Shown in pieces: positions 10,745 to 21,600 of a stretch of 64,000 nt of DNA. A program made the position numbers and the translations under genes. Under the pieces are notes generated by a model, which was given only the letters and a program-made list of their open reading frames with translations, was not told the DNA's origin and did no database searches. The DNA is from Berberis thunbergii. Lineage: Eukaryota > Streptophyta > Magnoliopsida > Ranunculales > Berberidaceae. The DNA lies in the NCBI GenBank assembly GCA_003290165.1, contig QNQO01000539.1, positions 1 through 64,000 of the forward strand, given 5' to 3'. Position 1 is the first letter of the stretch. Every line of letters begins with the position of its first letter.

Positions 10745-10783
10745 AAGTATAAATGGTCTAGTTTGGAAAGATAGTGACTTGTT

Positions 10784-10915
10784 GACACCACCAAGACACT
10801 ACACCCCAAAAGTTTTGTATTTTTCAAACATATTATATGACACTACCAATATAAACTTTTTTTCTTCTTTTTTCCCCTCATCTATTCTCCAATTTTCTTC
10901 CCGATTGAACACAGA
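10784..10915. mobile_element. Truncated end of the same TIR family
   Basis: TTGACACCACCAAGACACTACA followed by ATATGACACTACCAATATAAAC and a pyrimidine-rich run repeats the left-end layout of the elements at 8268 and 9961. No matching right end follows, so it is a 5'-end remnant only 40 bp beyond the complete element. Confidence 0.4.
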
Positions 10916-13900
10916 TTCCCGCGAATGTAGTATTGAACATACAACAACAAAGGACCTAAGTGATAATCCAAATTAAATGTTATAATTGCTTGAAGTATTT
11001 AGCTAATGAAGGAAATAAGAATTGGAAAAAGTTGAAAGGGGAAGTTGAAAATGAATGAGCCGGAAGGAGGAGCTAGAAATGAAGAACAAGCTGGAAGGAG
11101 CTGGAAAGGAAGAAGCCATGTTATAACACATAAGGATTATGTGTCTAAAATCTAGACAACAATGGATGATTTATCCATTTACAGATCTATAAATAGGTTG
11201 TTTCAAACGGCAATAATCATATAAGAACAAGAAGAAGAAAGGTAAGTATGCTTTGTACTTCATTTATTTTGTTTGTTTTCTAAACATGTGTGATCAATGA
11301 TTCCAAGTTTGGGTTTGTTCAATGGTTTTAGTAAAGTTTTGTTTATGGTATTGATTAACATATTGAATTTATATTACATATGAATTACTGGAGTGAAAAT
11401 TGTACTGTGGGGGAAACTGCAATTCGCAATCAAAGTCAAAATATGAAATAGAGATTACCATATACATGAGGATATGGGTAGGTTTTGCACTTAATTACTC
11501 CCACAATTTTCAGAGTTTCATTAAATTGATTGTTTCATTAGAAAGATGGTGTTGTAAGATTTTTATCCATATATAGAACATTTGAAAATTGAAGAAATTA
11601 TAGATGATCGAAAAGTGTTATGTTCTTAGCGTATTTCAAAGTATACTACAACTTGAGGAAGATGATGACATCATCAACTCTTGAGTGGAAATTGAAAAGA
11701 GATGTAGCTCCAGTTCCTTCGAAAATGGTAAGATCTTTGGCACAAGAAGGGGTTGATCTGTATCATCTTGACTTGGTTCTGCTTCCTCTCTTTTTTTCAC
11801 AATATCAAGTCAGGTTCTTCTCCTGCCCGTATTTTTGCCAGATTTTACTCGAACATTGACTAGGACTAGAAAATATCTCGTAGCTCGGATTTTTATGTCG
11901 CTTTCTCCATTGTGAACCTCTCGTCAAAATCTATATAATGAAATTGTTGTTTTATAAATTTTAAAACATTATAATTTTTTTTAAATGCCTTGTTGTACGT
12001 GTTGCAATAAATATTTCAATTATTGAGGAATTGGTCAAGGTAAGCATCTCGTCAGTAAGTGAAATAATATAATTATACCTCTGGAAGAATCTGGGGTATT
12101 ATTATTTGCATATGCAAGTGACATGCATGCTAGAACGAAGACAGGTTATACTGGAAGTGTCTAGTATCCTGCTAATGACACCAAAAGTGTCTAGTGTGTA
12201 AGAAAATATATAAATGTGATACAAAGAGAAATAACTTGATTGTTTTGTACAATAGATATGTTTATGAGTTATATTTGGCAAATTTTGCTAACCATGTGTT
12301 GCAAATAAAGTAAAATATGTATTTTACATAATATAAAGTAACCTAAGGTTTTCGCAAAATTTTCTAAATGGTTTGATTTTATCGTAGATAAGATTTTAAC
12401 AAAAATATATGCTCATTAGGTTGTGTAACTCATAATGATGCACTGGACACTTTTTAGGATGAAGAAGTCGGGGGAAGCCTTTTTGTAAAAGACGTTTTGT
12501 TGTGAGGACTTGGGAAATAAGAGTCCTCTAAATATTGCACTTCTAAGTTGTATTTAAGCATTGCAATCTTTTTGTTTGAGATTGTCATGAAATTCTACTA
12601 GTGTTTATTGATTTTGGTTCTTTTGTTCGAGTTGTGACAATATGCCTACTTATTATGACTATTCATAAATATAACTATTTACCTTATCCATGTTGTAAGT
12701 CTTAAATAATAATTATTTTGATGATTTAATATTAATAAAATTGATGAAACACAAGTTAATATTTTACATATATATGATAATAAAATTATACAAATAAATT
12801 GCATATATAGACGCTTTGAAAATTAGTAAAGTTTGAAGTCAAGCATTTTCACGCTCATGTACCCGCTTGCGCTTTACGCTATGATTAAGTCCATAACTCA
12901 ACCGGTCTAGAGTTTGGGGTGGTGGTGGTTGTCGAGATCAAACAAAGCAACAAAAGACATAGTTCATGTGCAACCTTGTCTATTTTTTAACACGCATCTT
13001 GAGAACCTTTATCAAATAGGGGAAACATAAAGATATTATTTGTGAGGTTAAAAAAAGATCAAACGTCATATTAGGTTGATTGAAGGGATAATCACTCATG
13101 TTAAAAAAGAATGAGGGGATGATTAAAAAGGAAAGAACAAATGGAAAAAATAATTAAACATTCTAAAATATGGGAGGGGGTTAAGAAGTGAGGAGAAAAT
13201 TATAGAAACGTACAACAATATATAGACATACCGTAGTTACGATTAAATTGTTTGCCTTGTTTTTTTTTAATATATTTAAAGACATGTTGGGCAACAAGAG
13301 TTGCCAATCTCGGTTGGGTGTATTTTGAGTAAATTCTTCTCGATTTGATGGTGGTTATAACATCCACAGCCAGTTTTCTAATATGAATTTGGAAAACTGA
13401 ACTCCTACATTGTTCTACAAATATGAAATTTAATTTAAAAAAAAAATGTAAATCAGTCACTCTCATGCAAAGTTGAAAATGAAGTAAAATACTTAGAAAT
13501 TGAAAAAAGTAATAGAGACAAGAAGTTCCAAACATTTGTATGGAAAATAATACTCGGTCTTAGTATGATGAATAGTTTAAAATTTCATATTGGTTTTATG
13601 CAATTACATACTTCATCTCACCCATTTTGTTTACCCATATGCGAAGTAGAAACTTCATCTGATCAATGGACAGTCCATTTAGGAAAGATATCAGTATGGG
13701 CTTTGAACATTTCATTCTCGTATTTGAAAAGAATGAAGGCAAACGAAATGTATGTTGATGCTCTTAGTGAGTCGCTTTCGAGGTGAAAATCATCATGTAA
13801 TTTTTTTTTTTTTTTATTTAAAAAAAAATCACTAAAATAACTCCTTGTCCCGTTCAATGCGGTTAATCAAGGTTTGGAGCCCCACAGGACCATCTCCCAA

Positions 13901-14386
13901 AAAATTGAATAATTAAAAATAAAAATAAAAATAAAAATAAAATGAAGGTATGGGTGAGCACAGCAGACCAGAAGACTTGGTTTTTCCGAATCCAACCGTA
14001 GATTTTGACATGCAAAGTGCAAACATAGGTCCAGGTGGCCAGAACCAATCTGATTCATGAAAACAGGACAAAAGTCTCGTTTTTTTTTTTTTTTTTTTTT
14101 CTCATTTTAGTCAAAACAAAAATTTGTGTAATCTCCTTTTCTCTCACTCTTACCATCAGCCGTTCTCTTGCGACAAAAAGGCTTTCAACTTTGCATCACA
14201 AGGTGTCTAATGCTCTGAACAACCGAAACAACTGACCTTCTCACACCAAAATTTTTGTGTTTCAAAACTGATTCAACAACCTCCGATTTCCAATCGAACC
14301 TTTTTGGCTCTTTAGGTCACAGAACAGCAGAGACAAGCTTCAATCTTTGCTTCCTATGGCCCCTCTGTGAGAAAGTTTGGATTTTG
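10916..14386. other. Intergenic DNA and 5' flank of the membrane-protein gene
   Basis: No coding similarity. A TATA-type stretch CTATAAATAGGTTG near 11188 followed by AAGAAAGGTAAGTATG near 11240 looks like a promoter plus leader donor, or the R region of an old LTR, but no downstream exon or second LTR was identified. The last 600 bp hold poly-T (13800, 14080) and an AAAAAT microsatellite (13915-13945). The leader of the downstream gene is pyrimidine-rich and I see no clear TATA box close to it. Confidence 0.4.
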
Positions 14387-16333
14387 ATGGCGGGTTTTAA
14401 AACAGGTACGACGATTTTTATGGTTTTTGTACTTTTGGTTTATTGGGTTTTTGTTGTTGATTGCGATTCATTGATAAATGAGCAAGAAATCGAGCTCCCA
14501 GAGCTCAAAGTGGATGAATCTGTAAGTGTTTTAGATCGGCAAGAATCTCAATTGAAAAAGCTAGAAACCCTAGTGAAAAACCTCACTGAGTTTGTTACTA
14601 AGCTTGAATCTTTGTTATTGGATTGTCGAAAGGTAGGAACTGGATCTGTTGATAAAGAGAGAAATAGTAAGGTGGTGGAAGTGAAATTTGATAAGATCCT
14701 AGAAGATAAGTCTAGTGATGTGAGGATGTTGCATGACGAGGAGAAATATGATAAGAATGATGTAGACATTGAGAAGTTTCCAAGTGGAGTTTCGGTAACA
14801 AAGTATAATCCGTCGTGGTTGGAGAGGTTTCAGTTTCTTTCAGCTGTGAAATTAGAGTCGGAGGCAACGTGTATCAATGTTTTGCCATTTGAAGATTTCG
14901 AAAGGTTGAGCAAGTATATTGCTGTTGGGGACGAGCAAGGGAAGGTTTATGTTTTCTTGCCTAATGGGGATGTTTTGGTTGAATTTGATACCTTTTCGGA
15001 GTCTCCAATTACAGCCATGCTTTCTTACTTTTCTTTGCATAAAAATGAGAGTATTTTGGTTACTGGACATGACAATGGTGCTATCTTAGTTCATCAGATA
15101 TGGGAGGTTTCTAGTGGAGAGGATTGGCATTCGCTCTCAATGGTGAATATGGCTTCGTCTAGTTTGAAAGGGTCAGGAGAAGATGTGGCGTCAATTAGGA
15201 TCTTGGAAGTTCATCAAGTTGGAAGGATGAGATACATTCTTTCGTCTGATGTTAGTGGGAACATTAAGGTTCTACGGGAGGATGGAACGATGTATGGTTC
15301 TGCCATTGCAAAGAGCCGGCCGCTTGCGTTTATGAAGCAAAGGCTTTTGTTTTTGACAGAAAATGGTGCAGGGTCATTGGATTTGAGAAGCATGAAAGTT
15401 AGGGAATCCGAGTGTGAGGGGATGAACCATTCACTTGCAAGAAATTATGTTTTTGACGTCTCGGAACGATCAAAAGCTTATGGGTTTACAGAAGAGGGTG
15501 ATTTGATTCATGTCGTGTTGTTGGGGGATATGATGAATTTCAAGTGCAGGGTCAGATCGAAGAGAAAGTTTGAAATGGATGGACCTCTTCTACTTCAGGC
15601 AATCAAGGGGTATTTGCTTGTTGTAAGCCAGGTTAAGGTTTTCGTGTACAACATTTCCTCGCAGCATTATATCAGGGTTGCTGCACCCCGACCTCTTTTT
15701 TATGCAAGTCTTGATGAAATTAGGTCGTCATTTCTAAATTCACGTGGGATCAAAGAAGTATCAGAAATTAGAAGGACGACATCTTTGATTACTAGTGACC
15801 GCGAAAAGCTTGTTGTTCTTGGCCTTGGGAGCGGGTATGTTGGAATGTATCGCTCAACCCTTCCAGTTTTAAACACAGAATTCAATACAATGCTTTGGAC
15901 AAGCCCAGTTCTACTTTTCTTGCTGTTCCTGTTTGGGGTGTGGCAGTTCTTTGGCAAGAAGAAGGAAGCACTGACATCATGGGGTTCTGAAGATCCATTC
16001 ACCTCAGCAGTGGGAGCTGCAATAGGACCTGGCACGGGAGAGAGACCATTTGCAGATTCTTCTTCTAGGGCTGATCTTAGGGATTTGAGAGGTGGCACTT
16101 TGAGGGTTCCGCCTAGAAGGTACGCATCTCCCTCTAGATTTCCTGGTGGTGCGGCGATACCCTTTAGACCAAATTCTTCCGATCCTAACTTCAGAACAAC
16201 TTCTAATGATCACAATTTCAGAGCTCCAACAGATCTGAAATACAGGGGACCAAGTCTAGAATCTACAGGTTTTCCAAAAAGGATGTTTCCTAATAACCAA
16301 TCTGTTGAAGATAATATGGAGAATATTAACTGA
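14387..16333 (+). CDS. Membrane-anchored beta-propeller protein (At1g75140-like)
   Basis: Intronless 648-residue protein of unknown molecular role, resembling the plant family annotated as uncharacterized membrane protein At1g75140. Residues about 9-28 form a hydrophobic signal or anchor segment (TIFMVFVLLVYWVFVVDC). Residues about 40-75 are heptad-like and charged (probable coiled coil). Residues about 145-490 look like WD40/quinoprotein-type propeller blades, with strands such as YIAVGDEQGKVYVF, ILVTGHDNGAILVHQ and YILSSDVSGNIKVL. A second hydrophobic segment lies at about 504-523 (WTSPVLLFLLFLFGVWQFF), followed by KKK and a 120-residue Arg/Ser/Pro-rich tail, so the propeller likely faces the secretory lumen or outside and the tail the cytosol. 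I start at ATGGCGGG (14387) because an in-frame ATG 44 codons upstream would bury the hydrophobic segment behind an unrelated leader. Family recall is from memory; the topology is inferred. Confidence 0.85.
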   Translation: MAGFKTGTTIFMVFVLLVYWVFVVDCDSLINEQEIELPELKVDESVSVLDRQESQLKKLETLVKNLTEFVTKLESLLLDCRKVGTGSVDKERNSKVVEVKFDKILEDKSSDVRMLHDEEKYDKNDVDIEKFPSGVSVTKYNPSWLERFQFLSAVKLESEATCINVLPFEDFERLSKYIAVGDEQGKVYVFLPNGDVLVEFDTFSESPITAMLSYFSLHKNESILVTGHDNGAILVHQIWEVSSGEDWHSLSMVNMASSSLKGSGEDVASIRILEVHQVGRMRYILSSDVSGNIKVLREDGTMYGSAIAKSRPLAFMKQRLLFLTENGAGSLDLRSMKVRESECEGMNHSLARNYVFDVSERSKAYGFTEEGDLIHVVLLGDMMNFKCRVRSKRKFEMDGPLLLQAIKGYLLVVSQVKVFVYNISSQHYIRVAAPRPLFYASLDEIRSSFLNSRGIKEVSEIRRTTSLITSDREKLVVLGLGSGYVGMYRSTLPVLNTEFNTMLWTSPVLLFLLFLFGVWQFFGKKKEALTSWGSEDPFTSAVGAAIGPGTGERPFADSSSRADLRDLRGGTLRVPPRRYASPSRFPGGAAIPFRPNSSDPNFRTTSNDHNFRAPTDLKYRGPSLESTGFPKRMFPNNQSVEDNMENIN

Positions 16334-16367
16334 CCTGTCTTTTATATTCATGTCATCCTAGAGGTTT

Positions 16368-16398
<31 letters not shown>

Positions 16399-18681
16399 GA
16401 CCAGGGATCTGTTCTTTTTTGCCTATTTGATGTTATTTGATCCTGTTGTAATTGTAATGTTCCTTATATGAAAGCAATATTCAAACCAAATCTTATATGT
16501 GAACATATTTCTATTTTCATTCTCATCATTTAGAGTTGGTTTGATAAACATGTCACCGGCTAAGTTCGAACTCATGACTTAGTGGTACCATTTGTCAAAC
16601 TTTAACTATTGAGTTGTCATGCCATTGGCTAAATATATAACACCGACTTACCATTTTCATAAGCATTAATTTATTCTTGACTAAATGATAAAAGTAAATG
16701 TATTGATAAAACTAAACTTCAGTTACAAATTCTTAACTTTAAATTTGCGTACAAACGTCAAAGATACCCTAATCATCGTCACAAGTTCTACAATAAATAG
16801 TAAACACTATGGTTGGTTATGTAATAGAAATAAGAAATACATCTTAAAAAATCTTCTAAAATTACATTGCAAAAAAAATTTCTCTTCTCTATGCATTTAA
16901 TCTAAGGTGCACAAGGGAAGGAATGGTACAATGTGTTCATCAATACATATTAAAAGTAAATAAATAGATGTCTAAGTGAGTGCATCAATTTAAAAAATTA
17001 TTGCAACTATTATAACAAATTCAAAAAAAAGTTGTATTTATAACCAAAAAAAAAATTCTACATCCAAAATTCATTATTGGAATATTTTCTACAAAGTCAT
17101 CAATCAACAACATTAGTACTTTTATTCTCTTGATAATTAATTAGTGTTGTTTTAGGGTCAATAAAATGTGGTTGGGTTACTGGTACACCAAACAATTTTT
17201 AAAAGCCAAATCTAAAAATAAAGTTGAGGGAATGATCATTAGTACACGAAGCATCTCCCTAAAAAAACTAGTATTTTGTTCAATGATATATCACGGGAAT
17301 GATCATTTAACGAGTTGATTTGAGTACAGGTTACATGAATGAGTTGAGTTGAGTTGATGTGAATGTGAATGCATCTTAAACAACTTAATCATGTGTTTTC
17401 AAATGAAATCTATGTAAATAAAGATGTGGCAAAGCAGAATTGTTGAAATAATGAAGATCCAATAAAATCCTCCTCGCCCTTAAAAAGAAATATGCATATT
17501 AAACGAGTGTGTTTGTGTATATACAAAATATTCATGAGAGTAACTTTTTAGTTTATGATAATATTGACAAGTAACTATGAATGAATGCTTTGGGGAAGAT
17601 ACTTATAAGTTTTACAATTTTTCTTATAGTTCAACTTCTACATTATTTCTTCATATGAATGAATAACATGTATGCGTACGCTGCTGGAAAAAACTTATCT
17701 TGGCCAGTTGCTCGCTGGAGATTTGGCAACAAGTAGCAACATGTGGAAGGCAGTGCTAATCAACAATCGACTTCACTAGTGAGCGTCATAATGGGAAAAC
17801 AAAAACTTCTCACACGAAAATTAGTTAGGGGCCATTAGTTTGTTATTGGCAGTAATGAGAGAGAAAGAAAAGAATTTTCAAAGGGAAGAAGAAAGAAATG
17901 GAGCAGCTAGTCATTCGCATTTTAGGGATGGTTTGGTTTGGGGTCTAATATGGTGTTTCATCAAAAGAGATTCTTACTTTAGTACGAATATCTTCCCGTG
18001 GTGTAATCTGTTTTCGCACTAAATGTAGATTTATTTGTTAGGAAATTTCTAAATTATATTAGGGTTAACAAAAACTTCTCCCTAATGTGCAATATTTTTC
18101 TTGCGTATCATCGTTATTATGTTTATTTCTATTGGCGAGCCGAGCGCATGCGCACACCTAGGTTCACTATACATAGCAACGATATTGTCCCCAACTTAAA
18201 CACCCGCTGTCTTGCACCTACCATTCGGGCCACAGGTGTGAGGTTTTCATTTTAAAATGCTTCGACATCAATATTGTTCCCAACTTAAACACCCATTGTC
18301 TTGGACCTACCATCCGGGTCACGAGTGTGAGATTTTTATCTTAAAATGCCTCGTTTTTTTGGCGTGTCAAGCGCGCACCTAGGTGCGGTATACATAGCAA
18401 CGATATGTTTCCCAACTTAAACACTCGTTATCTTAAAATGTCTCGTTGTTATTGGGGAGTGGATCATCTCCTTATAAACAAACCTTAGTGACAACTCCTC
18501 CTTACTTGATGTGATTACTATTCAAGCCAACTTCATCCAACAATTTCAAATGGGGTGCGAGAAATGGATTGAAATACAAACCAGCTACAACAATGCAACG
18601 ATAATAGATTAGTTGGCTCAGCTTGCATATATCATCAAAAGGGAAGTTACTTTCCCAGAAGCATTGAGATCAAGGTACAAA
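16334..18681. other. 3' flanks of two convergent genes
   Basis: Contains the 3' UTR of the upstream plus-strand gene (poly-T at 16365-16391, TTGTAATTGTAATG near 16447) and that of the minus-strand DUF1218 gene. No gene in between. The sequence is AT-rich apart from the repeat at 18130-18470. Confidence 0.5.
18130..18470. repeat. Imperfect tandem repeat, three partial units
   Basis: The phrase CCCAACTTAAACACyC recurs at about 18190, 18280 and 18410. It is followed in the first two by GTCTTG.ACCTACCAT.CGG and by GTGTGAG.TTTT.AT.TTAAAATGC. CACCTAGGT and ATACATAGCAACGATAT occur in the first and third units. The GC-richer character stands out from its surroundings. Origin unknown; possibly the remains of an LTR. 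Confidence 0.5.
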
Positions 18682-21600
18682 TCAGGGGTGTTGGCGCCTG
18701 TTATACACGTCTTCTGGAACAAAAATGGGTTGTTGAGCACTTTGGGGTGGGAACTGGGGTTGAGCCATTGCGATTCCTCCTTGATTAGTATGACCTGCAA
18801 CACCCCACTGCTCACCGTAGTTGGCTGAAGAGACGATGAGATAATAAATGATTCCTAGTGCAATGCTGGCAAAGGACAGTAAGGCAGCTAGAGCAAAGAG
18901 TCCAGGCTTTACTACATAGCAGTAATCTCCAACATACATGCTCTCTTCACCATGCTGATCGTTCAGAGCAGCTCCAGTTAGCAATAGGAGAAAGGCTATG
19001 ACAAATGCAATCCTGCAGGAATTTCAATGTGCATTAAATTATAAACAGGGTTTTATGGATAAATTAATTGGTCACAAAAGTGAAGAACATTATTGCTTCT
19101 AATGATAACTAATGTGGTAAACTCGATGAAAGCAGGTTTCTAGGTGATTGCCAAAATACAATATATGTTTGATATGGCTATGGGCTGTGGATCATAATTT
19201 ACTTTGCAACTCTCCTTAACAAACTACATGAAACTTGAAAGAAATGCAATGGAACTTGACAAAACAAAGCTATATCAATCAACATACAGCTGAGTAAGCT
19301 TACCAGGAAAAAACGAAGCAGATCAAAGCCAATGTCCAATTGGTATTCGAAGGATGTGAGTTTCTTTTACAACAAATGCATCCAGCTGCTACATTGATAA
19401 TTACTTGAGCAATCATAAGAGCAATTGATGCAGTCAAACCAAGACCTAAAGCTGGGCTCCTTGGGTACTTACACACGGAAGGAGCAGTAAACTGAATCTG
19501 TGAAGCCTGGAAGGTTAACAAGCAATTATGAGTAATGACTCAACCCATACTAGCATGACAGTTGCATCAACTGATGAAAAACTCGAGTGCTATTTCCAGC
19601 TTTCCCAAACCCATTTCAAAACATCATCCATATAATAAAAGACCAATGACCTGCTCGTTTTTGAAGAAATTAAACTGATCCATCGCACTATATATCACAT
19701 AGATTGCTATGATTATCTGCTCAGAAGCTCCTTAACGACCGTTCGAAAGCTCTGTTCCTATAACCCAAAGTATAAGCTTCTTCTGCTGTTTCTGAGAAGT
19801 TTGAATAGGGTGTAAAGATATTCATAGTTGCTGAATCATAGACCAATTCATATAGGCAGATTAAAGAAGCAAACAACATGCTGCTGAAGAGAGCTAACAA
19901 CAATTAGCCAATATTAATGTTCAGGAACAAATCCTCTTCTCCTTTAATATTTTTGCCCAATTCTAGCAACATATGCAAGTTTCAAAAAACCTGAAACGGG
20001 AAGGCATTTTCCTCTGTTGGGCAATAATTCAATCAATAGTTTTAGTGAGCCAGTACTAATTTTTACTCAAAATGCATCTCCACTACCCAAAAGAAAAAAG
20101 AACAAAGAAAAAAAATTCCAGAAGCAAAGGTTCGGACAACGGTATAGGTAATGAAAATAAGGATAACAATGAAAAAGAGGAGAGAACCTGAGGTTCTAGA
20201 CTTCAAACCTCATGACCTCTCAAAATTGTGGAAATGGTTTTCACAATTGTAAACTAAAAAAACATGTGGTCATCTTCAACCTCCAGCCCACATCATTTGT
20301 CCGTTCTCTCTCCTCTACAGTTACTTTTTTTTTAACTAAACACAACCTTGAATTATTGCTGATTAATATATAGTAAATAAACAAAACCTTGAATTATTGT
20401 TGATTCGTATATAGTGAATAAACAACTTGTCATGACCCGATTCACAAAGTACTATATTATCCGCTTTGGGCCTAAGGCACACACGACTTTAAAATGGGTA
20501 GTACTTTGTAGATCCAACCTCGTACATATATAGTACATCATCTTCCTGCACCCAGGCGATGTGGGACTATGATCTCCCCTTTGTAGCTTGCCAACTCTCT
20601 TGGGATCCATGGGCTCTTAGGCTTTTCCCTCATCCTCCCTTTAGGTCCGCCCACACAAGGGTATCACAGTCCATCCCCCCTTGGGAGCCCAACGTCCTCA
20701 TTGGCACACTTCCGGCTGGGTCAGACTCTAATATCATTCTGCCACAACCCAATCCACAGAGTACTATATTGTTCGCTTTAGGCCCAAGGCCTGCATGACT
20801 TTAAAACGCGTAGTACTTTGTAGATTCAACCTCGAAGTAGTGAAGTCTTGGAGACGACCGAGTAGTGTGACGGAGATTTGTAGTTTTATGGGTTTGGCAA
20901 GTTATTACCGACGGTTCGAGAAATTTTCACTGACTGCAGCACCACTCACTCAATTAACAAGGAAAAATGTTCCTTTTGTGTGGTCAGACAAGTGTGAAGA
21001 AACTTTTGAAACTTTGAAGCTTCGATTGACTTCAGCACCAGTGTTGACTATTCCCACACCTAGTAGTCGACTGGTGGTATTTACCGATGCTTGCGCTACA
21101 GGTTTGGGTGGAGTGTTGGTGCAGGTCAAGAGGGTTGTAGCCTATGTGTCTCGACAGTTGAAACCCCATGAGAGGAGATATCCGACACATGATTTATAGT
21201 TGGCAGCCGTAGTCTTTGCCTTGAAGATCTGGAGACATTATCTATATGATGAGAGGTTTGAGTTGTTCATAGATCACAAGAGTTTGAAGTACCTATTCAC
21301 TCAGAGGGAGTTCAATATGAGGCGACAACGATGGGTTGATTTTCTTAGCAGCTATGACTTCGAGATACATTATCAGCCTGGTAGAGCCAATGTGGTTGTT
21401 GATGCCCTTAATAGACGACATGCAGTGATGGCAACCATGATGATTCAGGAGTAACGAACACTTGAGACATTAGTTTCATTTGCAGTTCAGCCTACTTCCA
21501 CTACAGAAGGCAACATGATAGCGGGTTTAGCAGTTTATCCGTCGTTGATCAGTAGAGTGGTGGAGAGACAGACATCTGATCCAGTGATTTCAAGATAGAT

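Noticed and set aside
11620..11859. Possible short gene with ATGATGACATCATCAACTC start region
   Set aside because: No recognised domain, no clear splice partners; could be a gene scrap but not supportable from sequence alone.
15700..16213. Open frames antisense to the membrane protein gene
   Set aside because: Shadows of the real reading frame; no independent similarity.
19721..19903. Minus-strand 60-codon hydrophobic open frame in DUF1218 intron 1
   Set aside because: Exon 1 and exon 2 join in phase without it and give the expected family sequence; no similarity recognised.
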